A DNA stretch of 64,000 bases from an uncultured Bacteroides sp. (GCA_944322355.1 CALUOT010000006.1:1-64000); one strand, 5' to 3'. Numbered from the stretch's first letter, positions 1 to 9,276 are shown. Translations and numbers: made by a program. The notes: a model not told the origin generated them from the sequence alone.

Positions 1-77
1 GTCAAAGACCGATATGATTCAAGTGAACCGAATTTATTTAATTTTTAACCTTGTCCATTTTTAGTGGACAGTAGTGT
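1..77 (+). mobile_element. Right end of an insertion sequence (transposase C-terminus and terminal sequence)
   Basis: Frame 1 is open from the window edge to a stop at 46-48 and ends in DRYDSSEPNLFNF, which resembles the C-terminus of IS4-type (DUF4372) transposases known from Bacteroidales; this is from memory of the family, not a search. Behind the stop lies a dyad TGTCCA...TGGACA (52-70) and the sequence GGACAGTAGTG, which fits a terminal inverted repeat. The susD reading frame next to it loses its sense at about base 78, which places the element edge there. The other end is outside the window. Confidence 0.45.
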
Positions 78-447
78 GCCAAATTACATTATTGCATCTG
101 TATATAGTCTCATACGTCTTTTGCCAAACATTGCGAAATATTTGGTTGTCAGACTGTGCAGTAAATATTTTAATGCTATATTCACGTCCTGCATTTCCAC
201 CTGTATTAGCGAAAGAACCCAAATCATCAGAACGTACATCTGTCATTAAAACCATTGCTTCACGATACATGGAAGTTGTCTGTAGATTTGCATAAGCTGC
301 AGTAAGTGCATATGCTATATCTTCCGTATTTTTATAGAAATTCTCTGTTGTTCCTGTATTTCCTTGCGGTACTTCATCTAAAAAGTCGCTACATGAACTA
401 CATAAAAGCAATAAGGATGAAACTAATAAAATAAAAACGTTCTTCAT
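61..447 (-). pseudogene. 5' fragment of a susD-like lipoprotein gene, cut by an insertion sequence
   Basis: The 128-residue frame begins with a lipoprotein signal (Cys at 16 and 19, followed by SDFLDEVPQG) and the typical SusD N-terminal helices with NFYKNTEDIAYALTAAYANL. SusD proteins have about 450-600 residues; here the family pattern stops after CNNVI (residue 122), and the last residues WHTTVH and the stop come from the adjoining insertion sequence. The gene lies 19 bp behind the susC at 467-3949 and would have encoded its surface glycan-binding partner. The product is probably not functional unless the remaining part beyond the element is still expressed. Confidence 0.85.
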
Positions 448-466
448 ACAATTATAAAGATTTTAT

Positions 467-3400
467 TTACATACTGAAATTAATACCTATTACAAAACTT
501 TTCGCTAAAGGATATGTACCATAATCTACTCCCTGCATAATAGGATCGGAATTAGTACTTACCTCTGGATTATAACCGCTATATTGAGTAAATGTAAACG
601 GATTAAATGCTGAAGCATATATTCGTAAAGTGTTAATTCCTATACGTTTTAATAATTCTTTGGGTAAGGAATATCCTAAAGTAATTTCACGAATGCGCAT
701 ATAAGAACCATCTTCAATATGCCAAGTGGAAATTTGAGAGTTCATACCTGTTGCGCTTCGATTGGCTCTATATATTTGCCCGTTACCAGGTTCACTTTCT
801 GACCTCCAGCGATCTTTTGCAATAGAGAGTTGATTAGCATTTCCTTCCATATTGGCTAAATATCGCCGATTAATGTTAGCTATTTCGTTACCATAAACAC
901 CTTGTAGTGCTAAGCTAAAATCCCATGTCTTGTAACGTAAAGAAGTGGAATATCCATAAGTGAAATCTGGTAAATAATTGCCTGTTATTTGTTTATCATC
1001 AGCATTAATTGTATCATCCTCGCCAAACTTTTTAAAGCGAAAATCACCCGGTTGTGCGTTAGGTACAATGATACCATTCATTATATCTGTTTCTATCTCA
1101 GCTTGGTTATTATATACTCCGTCAGTAACATAGGTGTAATAATTTCCGATAGGTTCACCTACTTTAGTGATAAAATCAATAACATTATTTGCTTGTGTTA
1201 TCATTTCTGTGGCGCCTCCCAAAGATATTACTTTGTTGCGATTTAATGAATAATTGAAATTGTTAGTCCAACGGACAGATCCTATGTTCCAATTGGTACT
1301 TACTGTTAATTCCAATCCTTTATTTTCCACTTCCCCGATATTCTGTAAGATCGTTGAAAAACCAGATGCTTCCATAACAGGAACTTCAAGTAACATGTCA
1401 GTGGTACGTCCTTTATAAATATCTAATTCAATATTCAGCCACTTCCATAATCCAAGTTCAACACCAAGGTTTATTTGAGATGTTTTTTCCCAACTTAAAT
1501 CCGGATTTCCAAAAGAGCTTTCTCTTGAACCTATTGTATATACACCACCAAATACGTAGTTATCACCGCTAATGATACCGTAAGAAGCATAATTCCCAAT
1601 ACTCATATTACCAGTAACACCCCAACTAGCTCTTAATTTTAAATTGGTCAACCATGAAGAAAGAGGTTTCATAAAGTTCTCTTCTGTCAAATACCAAGCC
1701 GCCGATACAGATGGAAAATATCCCCAACGATTATTTTTCCCAAATCGGGAAGAACCGTCAGCACGTATGGCTGCAGATAATAAATATTTGTCCGAATAAT
1801 TGTATTGTATACGCGCTACACCGGAGAGCAATGCCCATGCTTCTTTGTTGGAATCATAATTTGTTGCTGTAGAATTATTGGGTATTGTATGTATTAAATC
1901 GTTCATAGGAAGATCTGTTGCAGTCAATCTGTTTGCATTGGATTGATAACGTTGAGCTGTCCAACCGGCTAAAGCATTTAATTTATGTAACTTATTGAAT
2001 TCTTTTTGATAATTCAATGTATTCTCCCAAACCCACGTATATTTATTTTTTGTACGAGATTCTGCTGTTGGATTAGATGGCGGCATACGGTCTGTGGAAT
2101 TAGGTAATGCTGCAGGTCGATAATAATCGCGAACATAATTATTATAATTCCAGCTACCTTGCATTCTATATTTAAAATTTTTCATTAATTCGTATTCCAA
2201 ATATGCAGTTCCAAGCATCTGAATGGATACCATTTGATCTTCTATCAGTGTAGCTACAGCTACTGGATTATTTAATTTTGATTGTCCATAACTAGTATTG
2301 TTATGTTCATAATTGAAATCTCCATTTTCATCATATACTGGATAAATTGGTGCCGCACCCAATGCTAGTGATAATACACCATCGTCGCCGTATCGTCCTT
2401 CCGTATTCACCAAATCGTAAACATTGCGAGTTAAATTGATATTACCTCCAAATTTCCATTTATTATGCTCTACATCAACTTTGGCACGAAATCCCATTCT
2501 TGTAAAATCGGAATTGATAACAATCCCTTCTTCGTTTTGATAATTTCCTGAGAGCAAATAACGTACGCCTTTAGTACCTCCACTTATCGTAAGATTATGT
2601 TTTGTAACAAAGCCCGTACGTAGTACCTCATCTTGCCAATTGGTATCTACTAGTCCTGTTTCTCCATTTATATAAGGCATAATTTCAGGAGGAAGCATCC
2701 AGCCTTGATTGTCATCCATATTACCTATTCGTAAATTATTCCAACGTTCTTGATTAGTAGCATAAGGATTATACAAATCAGTCTTTCCTGCCAAACGTAA
2801 TTGGTCGTAATAGGCATTATTATGTCCATCAAAAACTAGTTGAGCATATTCGTAAGCATTCAATACATCTATTTTGTCAGTTACCATTTGTGCACCTGCG
2901 TAACCGTTGTATTTTACTGTAGGCTTTCCCTCCTGTCCGCTTTTTGTCGTAATTATTACAACACCATTACTACCTCGTGATCCATAGATCGCTGCGGCTG
3001 AAGCATCTTTTAATACTTCTATGGATTCTATATCTGAAGTTTCTATAGAGGCTAATGGACTAACATTGATACCGGTTGCATCACCGACATCATCACTTAA
3101 AGGTACTCCATCAACTACGTATAATGGAGAGCTACCTGCTGTAATTGTACCTACACCACGAACTTTAATGTCAAATCCTGCGCCTGGTGTACCATTGGGT
3201 TGAGTAATTTGTACACCAGCCATACGTCCAACCAAAGCTTGTTCTATACTTGTAACAGCTAAGTCTTCGATTTCTGATGCACGAATAGAAGAAATTGAGG
3301 TCGTGACATCGCGTTTACGTTGTGTACCATAACCAACTACAATTACTTCATCAAGCATTCTTGCATCTTCCTTTAGAACAACCATGGCCAAATCTTTACT

Positions 3401-3949
3401 ATTAGCTTTTAGCTTAAGTGTTTCGTAACCTATAAAAGAAAATGAAATTACACTATTTGGAAGAATATTGGTTAAAACATATTGACCTTCTACATCTGTA
3501 ATTACGCCGTTATCATTCCCTTCTACTATGACATTGGCGCCAATTAATGGTTCACCAGCTTCATCTACGACTTTGCCACGAATTGTTTTACGTTTTTGAA
3601 CACTGCTTTGCTTGGATGGCCCTACCGTTATTGTATTATTATCCCTATTGAAACTTAATTGTGTTTGAGCAGAAATTTGATTTAAAACTGAGTGTAAAGG
3701 AGCGTTGGTTACTTGAATTGTAACACGGGGAGAAAGGGTAACTATATTTTGGTCATAAAAGAATTTCACTCCAGTCTGTTGTTTCAAACTTTTTAAAACA
3801 TTTTCTACGGTTTCATTCTTCACGTTCAAAGTAACGTTCTCCTGTTGCTGTGCAGCAAGCGGCAAAGCAAACATCCATACAAATAGTAAAAAAGCTAAAA
3901 ATGATAGGCCATTCTTACTTTTCTTTCTTGATTTAGAAAGATAATTCAT
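467..3949 (-). CDS. SusC/RagA-type TonB-dependent outer-membrane receptor with STN signalling domain
   Basis: 1160 residues. A long basic N-terminus and signal peptide (about residues 1-33) are followed by a secretin/TonB short N-terminal (STN) domain (about 38-115), a carboxypeptidase-regulatory-like beta-sandwich (about 122-198; KTIRGKVVDEAGEPLIGANV), the SusC signature LDEVIVVGYGTQRKRDVT, the plug (LVGRMAGVQITQPNGTPGAG) and the 22-strand barrel ending in FVIGINFSM. The protein imports glycan fragments captured by its SusD partner using TonB energy. An STN domain is found in receptors that signal to a FecR anti-sigma factor, and fecR and an ECF sigma gene lie directly upstream (4984-6696), so the locus should be induced by its own substrate. 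Its susD is broken. The gene is clearly AT-richer than the susC at 18253. The substrate cannot be told from sequence. Confidence 0.95.
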   Translation of the reverse strand: MNYLSKSRKKSKNGLSFLAFLLFVWMFALPLAAQQQENVTLNVKNETVENVLKSLKQQTGVKFFYDQNIVTLSPRVTIQVTNAPLHSVLNQISAQTQLSFNRDNNTITVGPSKQSSVQKRKTIRGKVVDEAGEPLIGANVIVEGNDNGVITDVEGQYVLTNILPNSVISFSFIGYETLKLKANSKDLAMVVLKEDARMLDEVIVVGYGTQRKRDVTTSISSIRASEIEDLAVTSIEQALVGRMAGVQITQPNGTPGAGFDIKVRGVGTITAGSSPLYVVDGVPLSDDVGDATGINVSPLASIETSDIESIEVLKDASAAAIYGSRGSNGVVIITTKSGQEGKPTVKYNGYAGAQMVTDKIDVLNAYEYAQLVFDGHNNAYYDQLRLAGKTDLYNPYATNQERWNNLRIGNMDDNQGWMLPPEIMPYINGETGLVDTNWQDEVLRTGFVTKHNLTISGGTKGVRYLLSGNYQNEEGIVINSDFTRMGFRAKVDVEHNKWKFGGNINLTRNVYDLVNTEGRYGDDGVLSLALGAAPIYPVYDENGDFNYEHNNTSYGQSKLNNPVAVATLIEDQMVSIQMLGTAYLEYELMKNFKYRMQGSWNYNNYVRDYYRPAALPNSTDRMPPSNPTAESRTKNKYTWVWENTLNYQKEFNKLHKLNALAGWTAQRYQSNANRLTATDLPMNDLIHTIPNNSTATNYDSNKEAWALLSGVARIQYNYSDKYLLSAAIRADGSSRFGKNNRWGYFPSVSAAWYLTEENFMKPLSSWLTNLKLRASWGVTGNMSIGNYASYGIISGDNYVFGGVYTIGSRESSFGNPDLSWEKTSQINLGVELGLWKWLNIELDIYKGRTTDMLLEVPVMEASGFSTILQNIGEVENKGLELTVSTNWNIGSVRWTNNFNYSLNRNKVISLGGATEMITQANNVIDFITKVGEPIGNYYTYVTDGVYNNQAEIETDIMNGIIVPNAQPGDFRFKKFGEDDTINADDKQITGNYLPDFTYGYSTSLRYKTWDFSLALQGVYGNEIANINRRYLANMEGNANQLSIAKDRWRSESEPGNGQIYRANRSATGMNSQISTWHIEDGSYMRIREITLGYSLPKELLKRIGINTLRIYASAFNPFTFTQYSGYNPEVSTNSDPIMQGVDYGTYPLAKSFVIGINFSM

Positions 3950-4429
3950 AAGTTTGTGCGTTTTAGTAATTAATAAATTATTTAAAACATGAGTTTGTAA
4001 TGATTCCTTGAGATGTCCATGCGGGTCGAAACGAATGGATGAAGGAATGGTTACTGCTTAATAGGGGTAACTCTGAGAGTTGCCTCTATTTCCTAAAATT
4101 ATTAAGGTACTGTTTTCATAGACTTCTTTTTTTTAGTTAAACATTGATTCTAATGTGTCTCTATATATAATACACGGGAAGTTGATGATACTGGGGATTT
4201 ATTAACATTATTTTGATTTTTTCTTTGTATAGGTAACTATTCAGCAATCAATGATATGGCAATTCGTTAATTGAGTGACTAATCACATGAACTTTTCGGT
4301 CTTGTCAACTAATAAGTAGAATTGTCTTTCAAAAAGTCATAAATCCGTTTATTTTGCTAACTTTGTTGTTTCTTCATTCCTGAAAAATAGACGTTAAAGA
4401 CTGCTAAAAGCAGGTTCTCGATGCGTTAC
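3950..4429. other. Gene-free leader region upstream of susC
   Basis: No reading frame worth calling. The part next to the gene would be the 5' leader of susC. I found no clear TAnnTTTG box for the minus strand, which fits transcription by the dedicated ECF sigma factor encoded upstream. Confidence 0.5.
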
Positions 4430-4561
4430 ATACGATGTTTTTAGGCAAAACAATGCTTCTTCCAAGGCATCACATTGCTTCTTCCATAGGTAAATAAGCA
4501 ACCTTCCACGGGTAGTTGGGCAACTATACATGGGTAATTAAACGGTTTTTGAGGGTAGATT
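4430..4561. repeat. Degenerate 22-bp array A (six units, four clear)
   Basis: Units start at 4430, 4452, 4474, 4496, 4518 and 4540. Units 2 and 3 share TGCTTCTTCCA, unit 4 keeps CTTCCA, and units 4 and 5 share GCAAC and GGGTA. The word drifts along the array while the 22-bp spacing is kept exactly. The first and last units are very degenerate. The array lies between susC and fecR, on neither side of which an obvious promoter is seen. Confidence 0.65.
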
Positions 4562-4863
4562 TGTCAAGATTCCAAAAGAAATGCGAGAATTTCGGGCTTC
4601 TACAGGCTGTCTTTCACGCTATTTTGCGTGTTTTAAAGTGTTAAATTTTGACTTATTTGCTTGTGAATGAAGGATAAAGCTTGTTTCCTTTTCGTTGGAA
4701 ATCCACCGGGACGTACTTCGGTCGGAAATACGCGATTCTCAGCGACCAGGAAAGTCAAAGTGTCATTTTGTACACTTTGTTGCTTCCTCTCGATTTTTAC
4801 AAGATAGAAGCTGATATTCCTCTCGGTTTTCACACAGTGACTGGCCTTGATAGCAGTAGCTTA
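4562..4863. other. Gene-free stretch between arrays A and B
   Basis: It holds an inverted repeat CAAAGTGT...ACACTTTG (near 4755-4780) and two copies of GGAAAT spaced 27 bp near 4700. Short open frames on both strands (66 and 71 codons) overlap each other antiparallel and show no protein features, so I do not call them. Confidence 0.5.
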
Positions 4864-4935
4864 TATATTCGTAGGCTGATGAACTTATATTCGTGAGCCC
4901 ATGAATATATATTCGTGGGCCGATGAATATATAAG
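4864..4935. repeat. 22-bp array B (three units, word TATATTCGT)
   Basis: Units start at 4864, 4886 and 4908, each 22 bp, beginning TATATTCGT and ending GATGAA or CATGAA. A unit and the start of the next form the dyad TATATTC...GAATATA. It ends 48 bp before the fecR stop codon. Confidence 0.85.
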
Positions 4936-4983
4936 AAAATTTGTCAGTATAAATGTGACTTTTTGTCAGTCGCTGTATAGCCT

Positions 4984-5985
4984 TTACTCTTTATACAACA
5001 TTACGTCACGTCCCGAAATTTTATAATGGATGCCACTGGTATATTCGATGGATCGAAGTACGTCTTCCAGGCTTTTGTTTTCATGCTCACCGGAGATGAG
5101 GTTGGTGAAGTCTTGATGTTCGGCAAAGGTAATGCGGCAATTATATCGACGCTCCAATTCTTTGGCTACGTCATGTATGGGGGTGGCATCAAAGCATAAA
5201 TTGCCTTCCCTCCATACGGCAATGTGACGCTTTTCATATTGTTTGGCATATTCGCCGGAGGCTGTATTGATAAGGATTTGTTCGTTTGCCTTGAGGCGCA
5301 TGATGGCTTCGGGTAACTCTACCTGCACTTTCCCACTTTCTACATTGACCGAAACTGTTTCATCCGATGAATAGGACTTCACGTTGAAGCTGGTACCTAA
5401 TACGCGTACGTCAAAAGAGGAGGTATGGATGAGGAAAGGATGTTCTTTGTCGGGAGAAACCCGGAAAAAGCCTTCTCCTTCCAGCTTGATGTGTCGTTCT
5501 TTGCCGGTGAAGCGTTCGGGATAGCGCACTTGCGAACAAGCATTCAATATCAGTTCCGTGCCATCCGGTAGGTGAATTTCTTTGTGTTCGCCATAGGTCG
5601 TGGAGGCTTCCAGGTAGGCAACAGAAGACCAACTGAGGGACATTAGATAGCTGCCACCGGCCCATAACAGGGCTATCAGGGCAGCTATACTGGCTGTAGT
5701 AAGGAGCCAACGGCGATAACGGACGGGTTTTTTCCCCTCCATGCGTCGTAATAATTGACGGGCTTCTTCCTTATAGCGTTCGTGCTCTGTTTCGGTACAG
5801 GAGTGCAGGGCGGCTTCTTCCCACACTTCGGCCGATAGCTCTTCCAGAAGGCCCTCGGAGGCACTATCGTGCAACTCTTCCTGAAGCCGGTGTACATCTT
5901 GTGTTGTATAAAGTCCATCCAAATACCGTTGCCATACAGTCATCTCGTTCTTCTCTTTATTATCCTTCATGGTCTTTTTACCCAT
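4984..5985 (-). CDS. FecR-family anti-sigma factor
   Basis: 333 residues. A cytoplasmic N-terminal part (1-90) that would hold the sigma factor is followed by one membrane helix (about 92-115, LLTTASIAALIALLWAGGSYL), a periplasmic FecR domain (about 125-230, with HLPDGTELILNACSQVRYPERF) and a C-terminal DUF4974-type domain (about 255-330). This is the standard form for Bacteroidetes FecR proteins that receive a signal from the STN domain of a SusC receptor and release or activate an ECF sigma factor. It sits between the sigma gene (6094-6696, 108 bp upstream) and its susC (467-3949). A start at residue 6 (MKDNKEK) is also possible. Confidence 0.93.
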   Translation of the reverse strand: MGKKTMKDNKEKNEMTVWQRYLDGLYTTQDVHRLQEELHDSASEGLLEELSAEVWEEAALHSCTETEHERYKEEARQLLRRMEGKKPVRYRRWLLTTASIAALIALLWAGGSYLMSLSWSSVAYLEASTTYGEHKEIHLPDGTELILNACSQVRYPERFTGKERHIKLEGEGFFRVSPDKEHPFLIHTSSFDVRVLGTSFNVKSYSSDETVSVNVESGKVQVELPEAIMRLKANEQILINTASGEYAKQYEKRHIAVWREGNLCFDATPIHDVAKELERRYNCRITFAEHQDFTNLISGEHENKSLEDVLRSIEYTSGIHYKISGRDVMLYKE

Positions 5986-6062
5986 ATATCTGTTTTTAAA
6001 TAGTTGCTTTGTTACATTTGTATGAATAATACACTACAAAGATGAAACACTGGGGTGTAATT

Positions 6063-6080
6063 AACCTATTTTAATAGGTT
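6063..6080. other. Small perfect hairpin between sigma and fecR
   Basis: AACCTATT-TT-AATAGGTT, 8-bp arms with a 2-base loop, just behind the sigma stop codon. No T-tract follows on the minus strand, so it may weaken rather than end transcription into fecR. Confidence 0.35.
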
Positions 6081-6093
6081 GGCAAAAACAAAG

Positions 6094-6696
6094 TTAATAA
6101 TTCAAGCAAATCAGTAAGAGGATAAAGTCGGCACTTAAAGCAGCATGCTTCTTAAGATAAGTCCGAAGCACTTGGAGAGAGGAGGATATGTGTTCTTGCA
6201 CCGTGTAGATGGAAATTCCCAAGGCTTCGGCTATTTCCCGGTGGGACATCTGCTCTTCACGGCTCATCCGGAAGATTTCTCGCTGACGAGTTGTGAGCTG
6301 TTGTAAGGCATCGGATATCAGTTGATGCAGGTCGTTAGCCAGGATCTTCTCGCTTGTCTCATTACTATAGTCCACGGCATGAGCCAGTATCTGCTCTTTG
6401 AGGTGGGCTTGATGCTCCATGTCGCGAAGCTGGTTTAAAATGCGGTTTCGTACGATGGTGTAGAGGTAGGAGGAAAACGACGCATTCGGGTCGATGAATT
6501 TACGGCCTTGCCAAATGAGGGTGAAGGCATCCTGAAAAATGTCTTCGGCAAACTCGCGCGACTTCAAGAAACGCATGGCAAAGTAGAGTAGCCGGTTTTT
6601 GTAAGCCGCATACAATTCGCAGAAAGCTTCTTCGTCGCCTTGGGTCAGGCGAAGCACTAAAGTATGTTCATCTATTTGTTTTTCAGACGTCTGCAT
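6094..6696 (-). CDS. ECF-type RNA polymerase sigma factor (FecR-controlled)
   Basis: 200 residues. Region 2 lies at about 25-95 (LLYFAMRFLKSREFAEDIFQ, then SSYLYTIVRNRILNQLRD, the -10 recognition and DNA-melting helices), and region 4 at about 130-190 (LTTRQREIFRMSREEQMSHR, then EIAEALGISIYTVQEHISSS, the -35 recognition helix-turn-helix). Length and the Bacteroidetes sigma-70 style fit regulators of SusC/SusD loci. It precedes fecR and the STN-type susC on the same strand, forming a complete trans-envelope switch. A TAnnTTTG box lies 25 bp upstream. Confidence 0.94.
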   Translation of the reverse strand: MQTSEKQIDEHTLVLRLTQGDEEAFCELYAAYKNRLLYFAMRFLKSREFAEDIFQDAFTLIWQGRKFIDPNASFSSYLYTIVRNRILNQLRDMEHQAHLKEQILAHAVDYSNETSEKILANDLHQLISDALQQLTTRQREIFRMSREEQMSHREIAEALGISIYTVQEHISSSLQVLRTYLKKHAALSADFILLLICLNY

Positions 6697-6720
6697 TATA
6701 CTGATAGATTAATTCGGCCA

Positions 6721-6728
6721 CAAAAGTA
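6721..6728 (-). promoter_or_regulatory. TAnnTTTG promoter box of the ECF sigma gene
   Basis: TACTTTTG on the minus strand, 25 bp before the start codon. A second identical box lies at 6743-6750, 22 bp further upstream. Confidence 0.5.
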
Positions 6729-6766
6729 TCGCTTCGACATGACAAAAGTATGAAAAAGATAAGAAA

Positions 6767-6817
6767 AATGCAAGAGATGACTTCGTTCCCCTAGGAAGTT
6801 GGCCACCTCTTGCATTT
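6767..6817 (-). terminator. Terminator-like hairpin behind dsbD
   Basis: Arms AAATGCAAGAG and CTCTTGCATTT (11 bp, perfect) around a loop of 29 bases, 25 bp behind the dsbD stop codon and upstream of the sigma gene. The loop is long. Confidence 0.55.
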
Positions 6818-6841
6818 ACTTACTTCTATTTTCTCTCTTTT

Positions 6842-8842
6842 TTATTTCTGATAATTTTCCAAACCCGTGCGGAGGAAATCAATGTACTTGTCAATGTCCT
6901 CGTCGTACGAATAGGACTTGTTGAGCGGTTTGCCTTCATTGTCGATAAGGACATAGAAAGGCTGGGCATTGGCACCGAACTTCACCCGTTGCAGATAGCT
7001 CCACTTGTCGCCCACGGTACGCAGGGTTCGTTCGCGTCCGTTCTCCATCACTTTGATGGGTTGGGGAAGCTTGGTTTTCTCGTCTACATAGAGTGTGATG
7101 AGCACGTATTCGTTATTAATCAAATCGCTCACCTTCGTATCTGTCCATACGGCCAACTCCATCTTTCGGCAATTCACACATCCATAGCCCGTGAAGTCCA
7201 GCATCACCGGTTTGCCATGTTCGCGTGCATACTTCATGCCTGCATCATAGTCATCGAACTGGGCATGCACCTCGTTATTATACAGGTTGAAGTCTTGGGT
7301 CTGCAAGGGAGGTGCAAAGGCACTGACGGCTTTGAGCGGGGCACCCCATAAACCAGGCACCATATATACGGCAAAGGCTAACGAGGCCAAGGCCAGGAAG
7401 AATCGGGGTACACTGACTTTGGTATGGTCATCGTCGTGCGGGAACTTGATTTTGCCCAGCAGGTAGAAACCCAACAGGGCAAAGAGTACAATCCAAAGGG
7501 CAAGGAAAGTTTCCCGGTCGAGGATGTGCCAGCCATAGGCCAAATCGGCTACAGAGAGGAACTTCAACGCAAAAGCCAGTTCGAGGAAACCTAAGGTTAC
7601 CTTGATGAGGTTCATCCATCCGCCCGACTTGGGCATCGATTTCAACCACGAAGGGAAGAGGGCAAACAAGGTGAAGGGCAAGGCCAAGGCAAGGGCAAAG
7701 CCCAACATGCCGATGGCAGGTGCCACTACACTACCTGTCGTAGAGACTTCGACCAGCAGGAAGCCGATGATGGGACCCGTGCATGAGAAGGAAACGAGCG
7801 AAAGGGTAAAGGCCATCAGGAAGATACTCAGCAAACCTGTGGTAGATTCTGCTTTACTATCTACTGCATTGCTCCAGCGTGAGGGAAGTGTGATTTCGAA
7901 CGCTCCAAAGAAGGATGCGGCAAATACCACCAGCATCAGGAAGAAGAAGAGGTTGAAGAGGGCATTGGTAGAGAGGGCATTCAGCGCACTGGCTCCGAAG
8001 ATGAGCGTGATGGCCAAGCCCAGTGTCACATAGATGACTACAATAGAAGCTCCGTAAGTCCAAGCATCACGAATACCCTTCTTCTTATCCTTGCTACGCT
8101 TCAGGAAGAAGCTTACAGTCATGGGTATGATGGGCCATACACAGGGGGTGAACAAGGCCAACAAGCCGCCCAAGAAACCTGCCCCGAAGATGTAAATCCA
8201 TGACATGTCTTTCTGAGAGACCGTTTCGCCCAAGGCATTCAGTTCGTTAATGACAGGTGCCCACCAATCAACGTCGGACGATACTTGGATGGACGTGGGG
8301 GCATCGGCACTTCCTATTACCCGGGTGCTATCGGCATGTGCTTCACTCGGTTTCGCTGTGGCCTCGTCACTCTTTGAAGGAGATGACGCCTCGCCTTGAC
8401 CTTGATAACTGAATTCCACTTGGGTGGGAGGCAAACAATTCTCATCATTGCACGCTCCGTATTCCAGGTATCCCGTCACTTCATAGGCACCTCCGGTCAG
8501 CTTCAGCTTTTGGATGAACTGAGCCGTATGCTCGAAGTAACGAACTTGCATCTCGAAGAGCTTGTCGAACGAGCTTATTTCTTTGCCTACGGGTTGGAGT
8601 TTACCTACTAATTCGGCTCCCGTCAATCGATCCGTATTGAATGTGGCGGAGATGGGACCTCCGTCTCCCAGATCGGTTGAATATACATGCCAACCGGGTT
8701 CGATGGATCCGGTGAACACCAATTCTACTTCCGTGTCGGACACTTTTTTCCACTCCGTCTTAAATTTTACCGGTTCCTGAATCTGGGCATGTAGGGCAAG
8801 CACCCAAAGGGAAACCATCAAAAATGCTACTATTTTCTTCAT
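6842..8842 (-). CDS. dsbD: DsbD-family thiol:disulfide interchange protein
   Basis: 666 residues with the full three-domain DsbD layout: signal peptide (1-19), periplasmic alpha domain (about 25-150, with the Cys pair 131/136 in CNDENCLPP), a membrane domain of about eight helices (about 212-500) with the two conserved cysteines 234 (TPCVWP) and 354 (FSCTGP), and a periplasmic thioredoxin-like domain with CVNC (555/558). It carries electrons from cytoplasmic thioredoxin across the membrane to reduce periplasmic disulfides and cytochrome c maturation partners. It follows a small Dabb-domain gene by 19 bp and probably shares its transcript. Confidence 0.94.
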   Translation of the reverse strand: MKKIVAFLMVSLWVLALHAQIQEPVKFKTEWKKVSDTEVELVFTGSIEPGWHVYSTDLGDGGPISATFNTDRLTGAELVGKLQPVGKEISSFDKLFEMQVRYFEHTAQFIQKLKLTGGAYEVTGYLEYGACNDENCLPPTQVEFSYQGQGEASSPSKSDEATAKPSEAHADSTRVIGSADAPTSIQVSSDVDWWAPVINELNALGETVSQKDMSWIYIFGAGFLGGLLALFTPCVWPIIPMTVSFFLKRSKDKKKGIRDAWTYGASIVVIYVTLGLAITLIFGASALNALSTNALFNLFFFLMLVVFAASFFGAFEITLPSRWSNAVDSKAESTTGLLSIFLMAFTLSLVSFSCTGPIIGFLLVEVSTTGSVVAPAIGMLGFALALALPFTLFALFPSWLKSMPKSGGWMNLIKVTLGFLELAFALKFLSVADLAYGWHILDRETFLALWIVLFALLGFYLLGKIKFPHDDDHTKVSVPRFFLALASLAFAVYMVPGLWGAPLKAVSAFAPPLQTQDFNLYNNEVHAQFDDYDAGMKYAREHGKPVMLDFTGYGCVNCRKMELAVWTDTKVSDLINNEYVLITLYVDEKTKLPQPIKVMENGRERTLRTVGDKWSYLQRVKFGANAQPFYVLIDNEGKPLNKSYSYDEDIDKYIDFLRTGLENYQK

Positions 8843-8861
8843 CGGCCAAACTTTTTAGATT

Positions 8862-9161
8862 TCAAAACTCATAATCGACACAAGCCCGGCTCTCCTTCAC
8901 CTCAGCCAACAAGCGGCCTGCGGCTACATGGTCGGGGTGTGAGGCATACCGGCGTACGTCCTCCAGGGTGTCAAACTCGCTATACAAGGCTACGTCCCAC
9001 GCCTCGTCGGGATTGATGTTGAATCCGACTTCTATCCGGCGTATCCAGTCGATGCGCTCGGGCAGGGCTTCGATGGCATCCTTAAAAGCCTGCATCGCTT
9101 CGTGCTTCACCTCGGAGGATATGTCCTTTTTTAACTTGAACAACACGATGTGTTTTACCAT
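8862..9161 (-). CDS. Dabb (stress-responsive alpha/beta-barrel) domain protein
   Basis: About 99 residues when started at MVKHIVLFKLK, where the domain itself begins; an upstream extension of the frame has no family support. The pattern MVKHIVLFKLK...EVGFNINPDEAWDVALYSEF...YASHPDHV is typical for Dabb proteins, small dimeric ferredoxin-like barrels whose role in bacteria is not settled. The gene precedes dsbD by 19 bp. The promoter box at 9237-9244 faces it, and the region is shared with the divergent udk promoter. Confidence 0.88.
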   Translation of the reverse strand: MVKHIVLFKLKKDISSEVKHEAMQAFKDAIEALPERIDWIRRIEVGFNINPDEAWDVALYSEFDTLEDVRRYASHPDHVAAGRLLAEVKESRACVDYEF

Positions 9162-9188
9162 AACTTTGCTTTTTAAATGAATTATCTC

Positions 9189-9196
9189 TATCTTTG
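9189..9196 (+). promoter_or_regulatory. Promoter of udk-mltF
   Basis: TATCTTTG with TTTG 20 bp upstream (9165-9168), matching the Bacteroides consensus TTTG-N19-21-TAnnTTTG. The leader would be about 70-80 bases. Confidence 0.75.
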
Positions 9197-9236
9197 TACG
9201 CATCAAGCCCGCGTGTCTATAACGCGCGCGAGCTTG

Positions 9237-9244
9237 CAAAAATA
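9237..9244 (-). promoter_or_regulatory. Promoter box of the Dabb-dsbD transcript
   Basis: TATTTTTG on the minus strand, 76 bp upstream of the Dabb start. It overlaps the leader of the divergent udk transcript. Confidence 0.5.
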
Positions 9245-9276
9245 CGTCTTTTGTTTCAAATATACATTATAAACAG

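Noticed and set aside
4633..4896. Overlapping 66- and 71-codon frames on opposite strands
   Set aside because: No signal, domain or composition typical of proteins; they lie between two repeat arrays in a gene-free gap.
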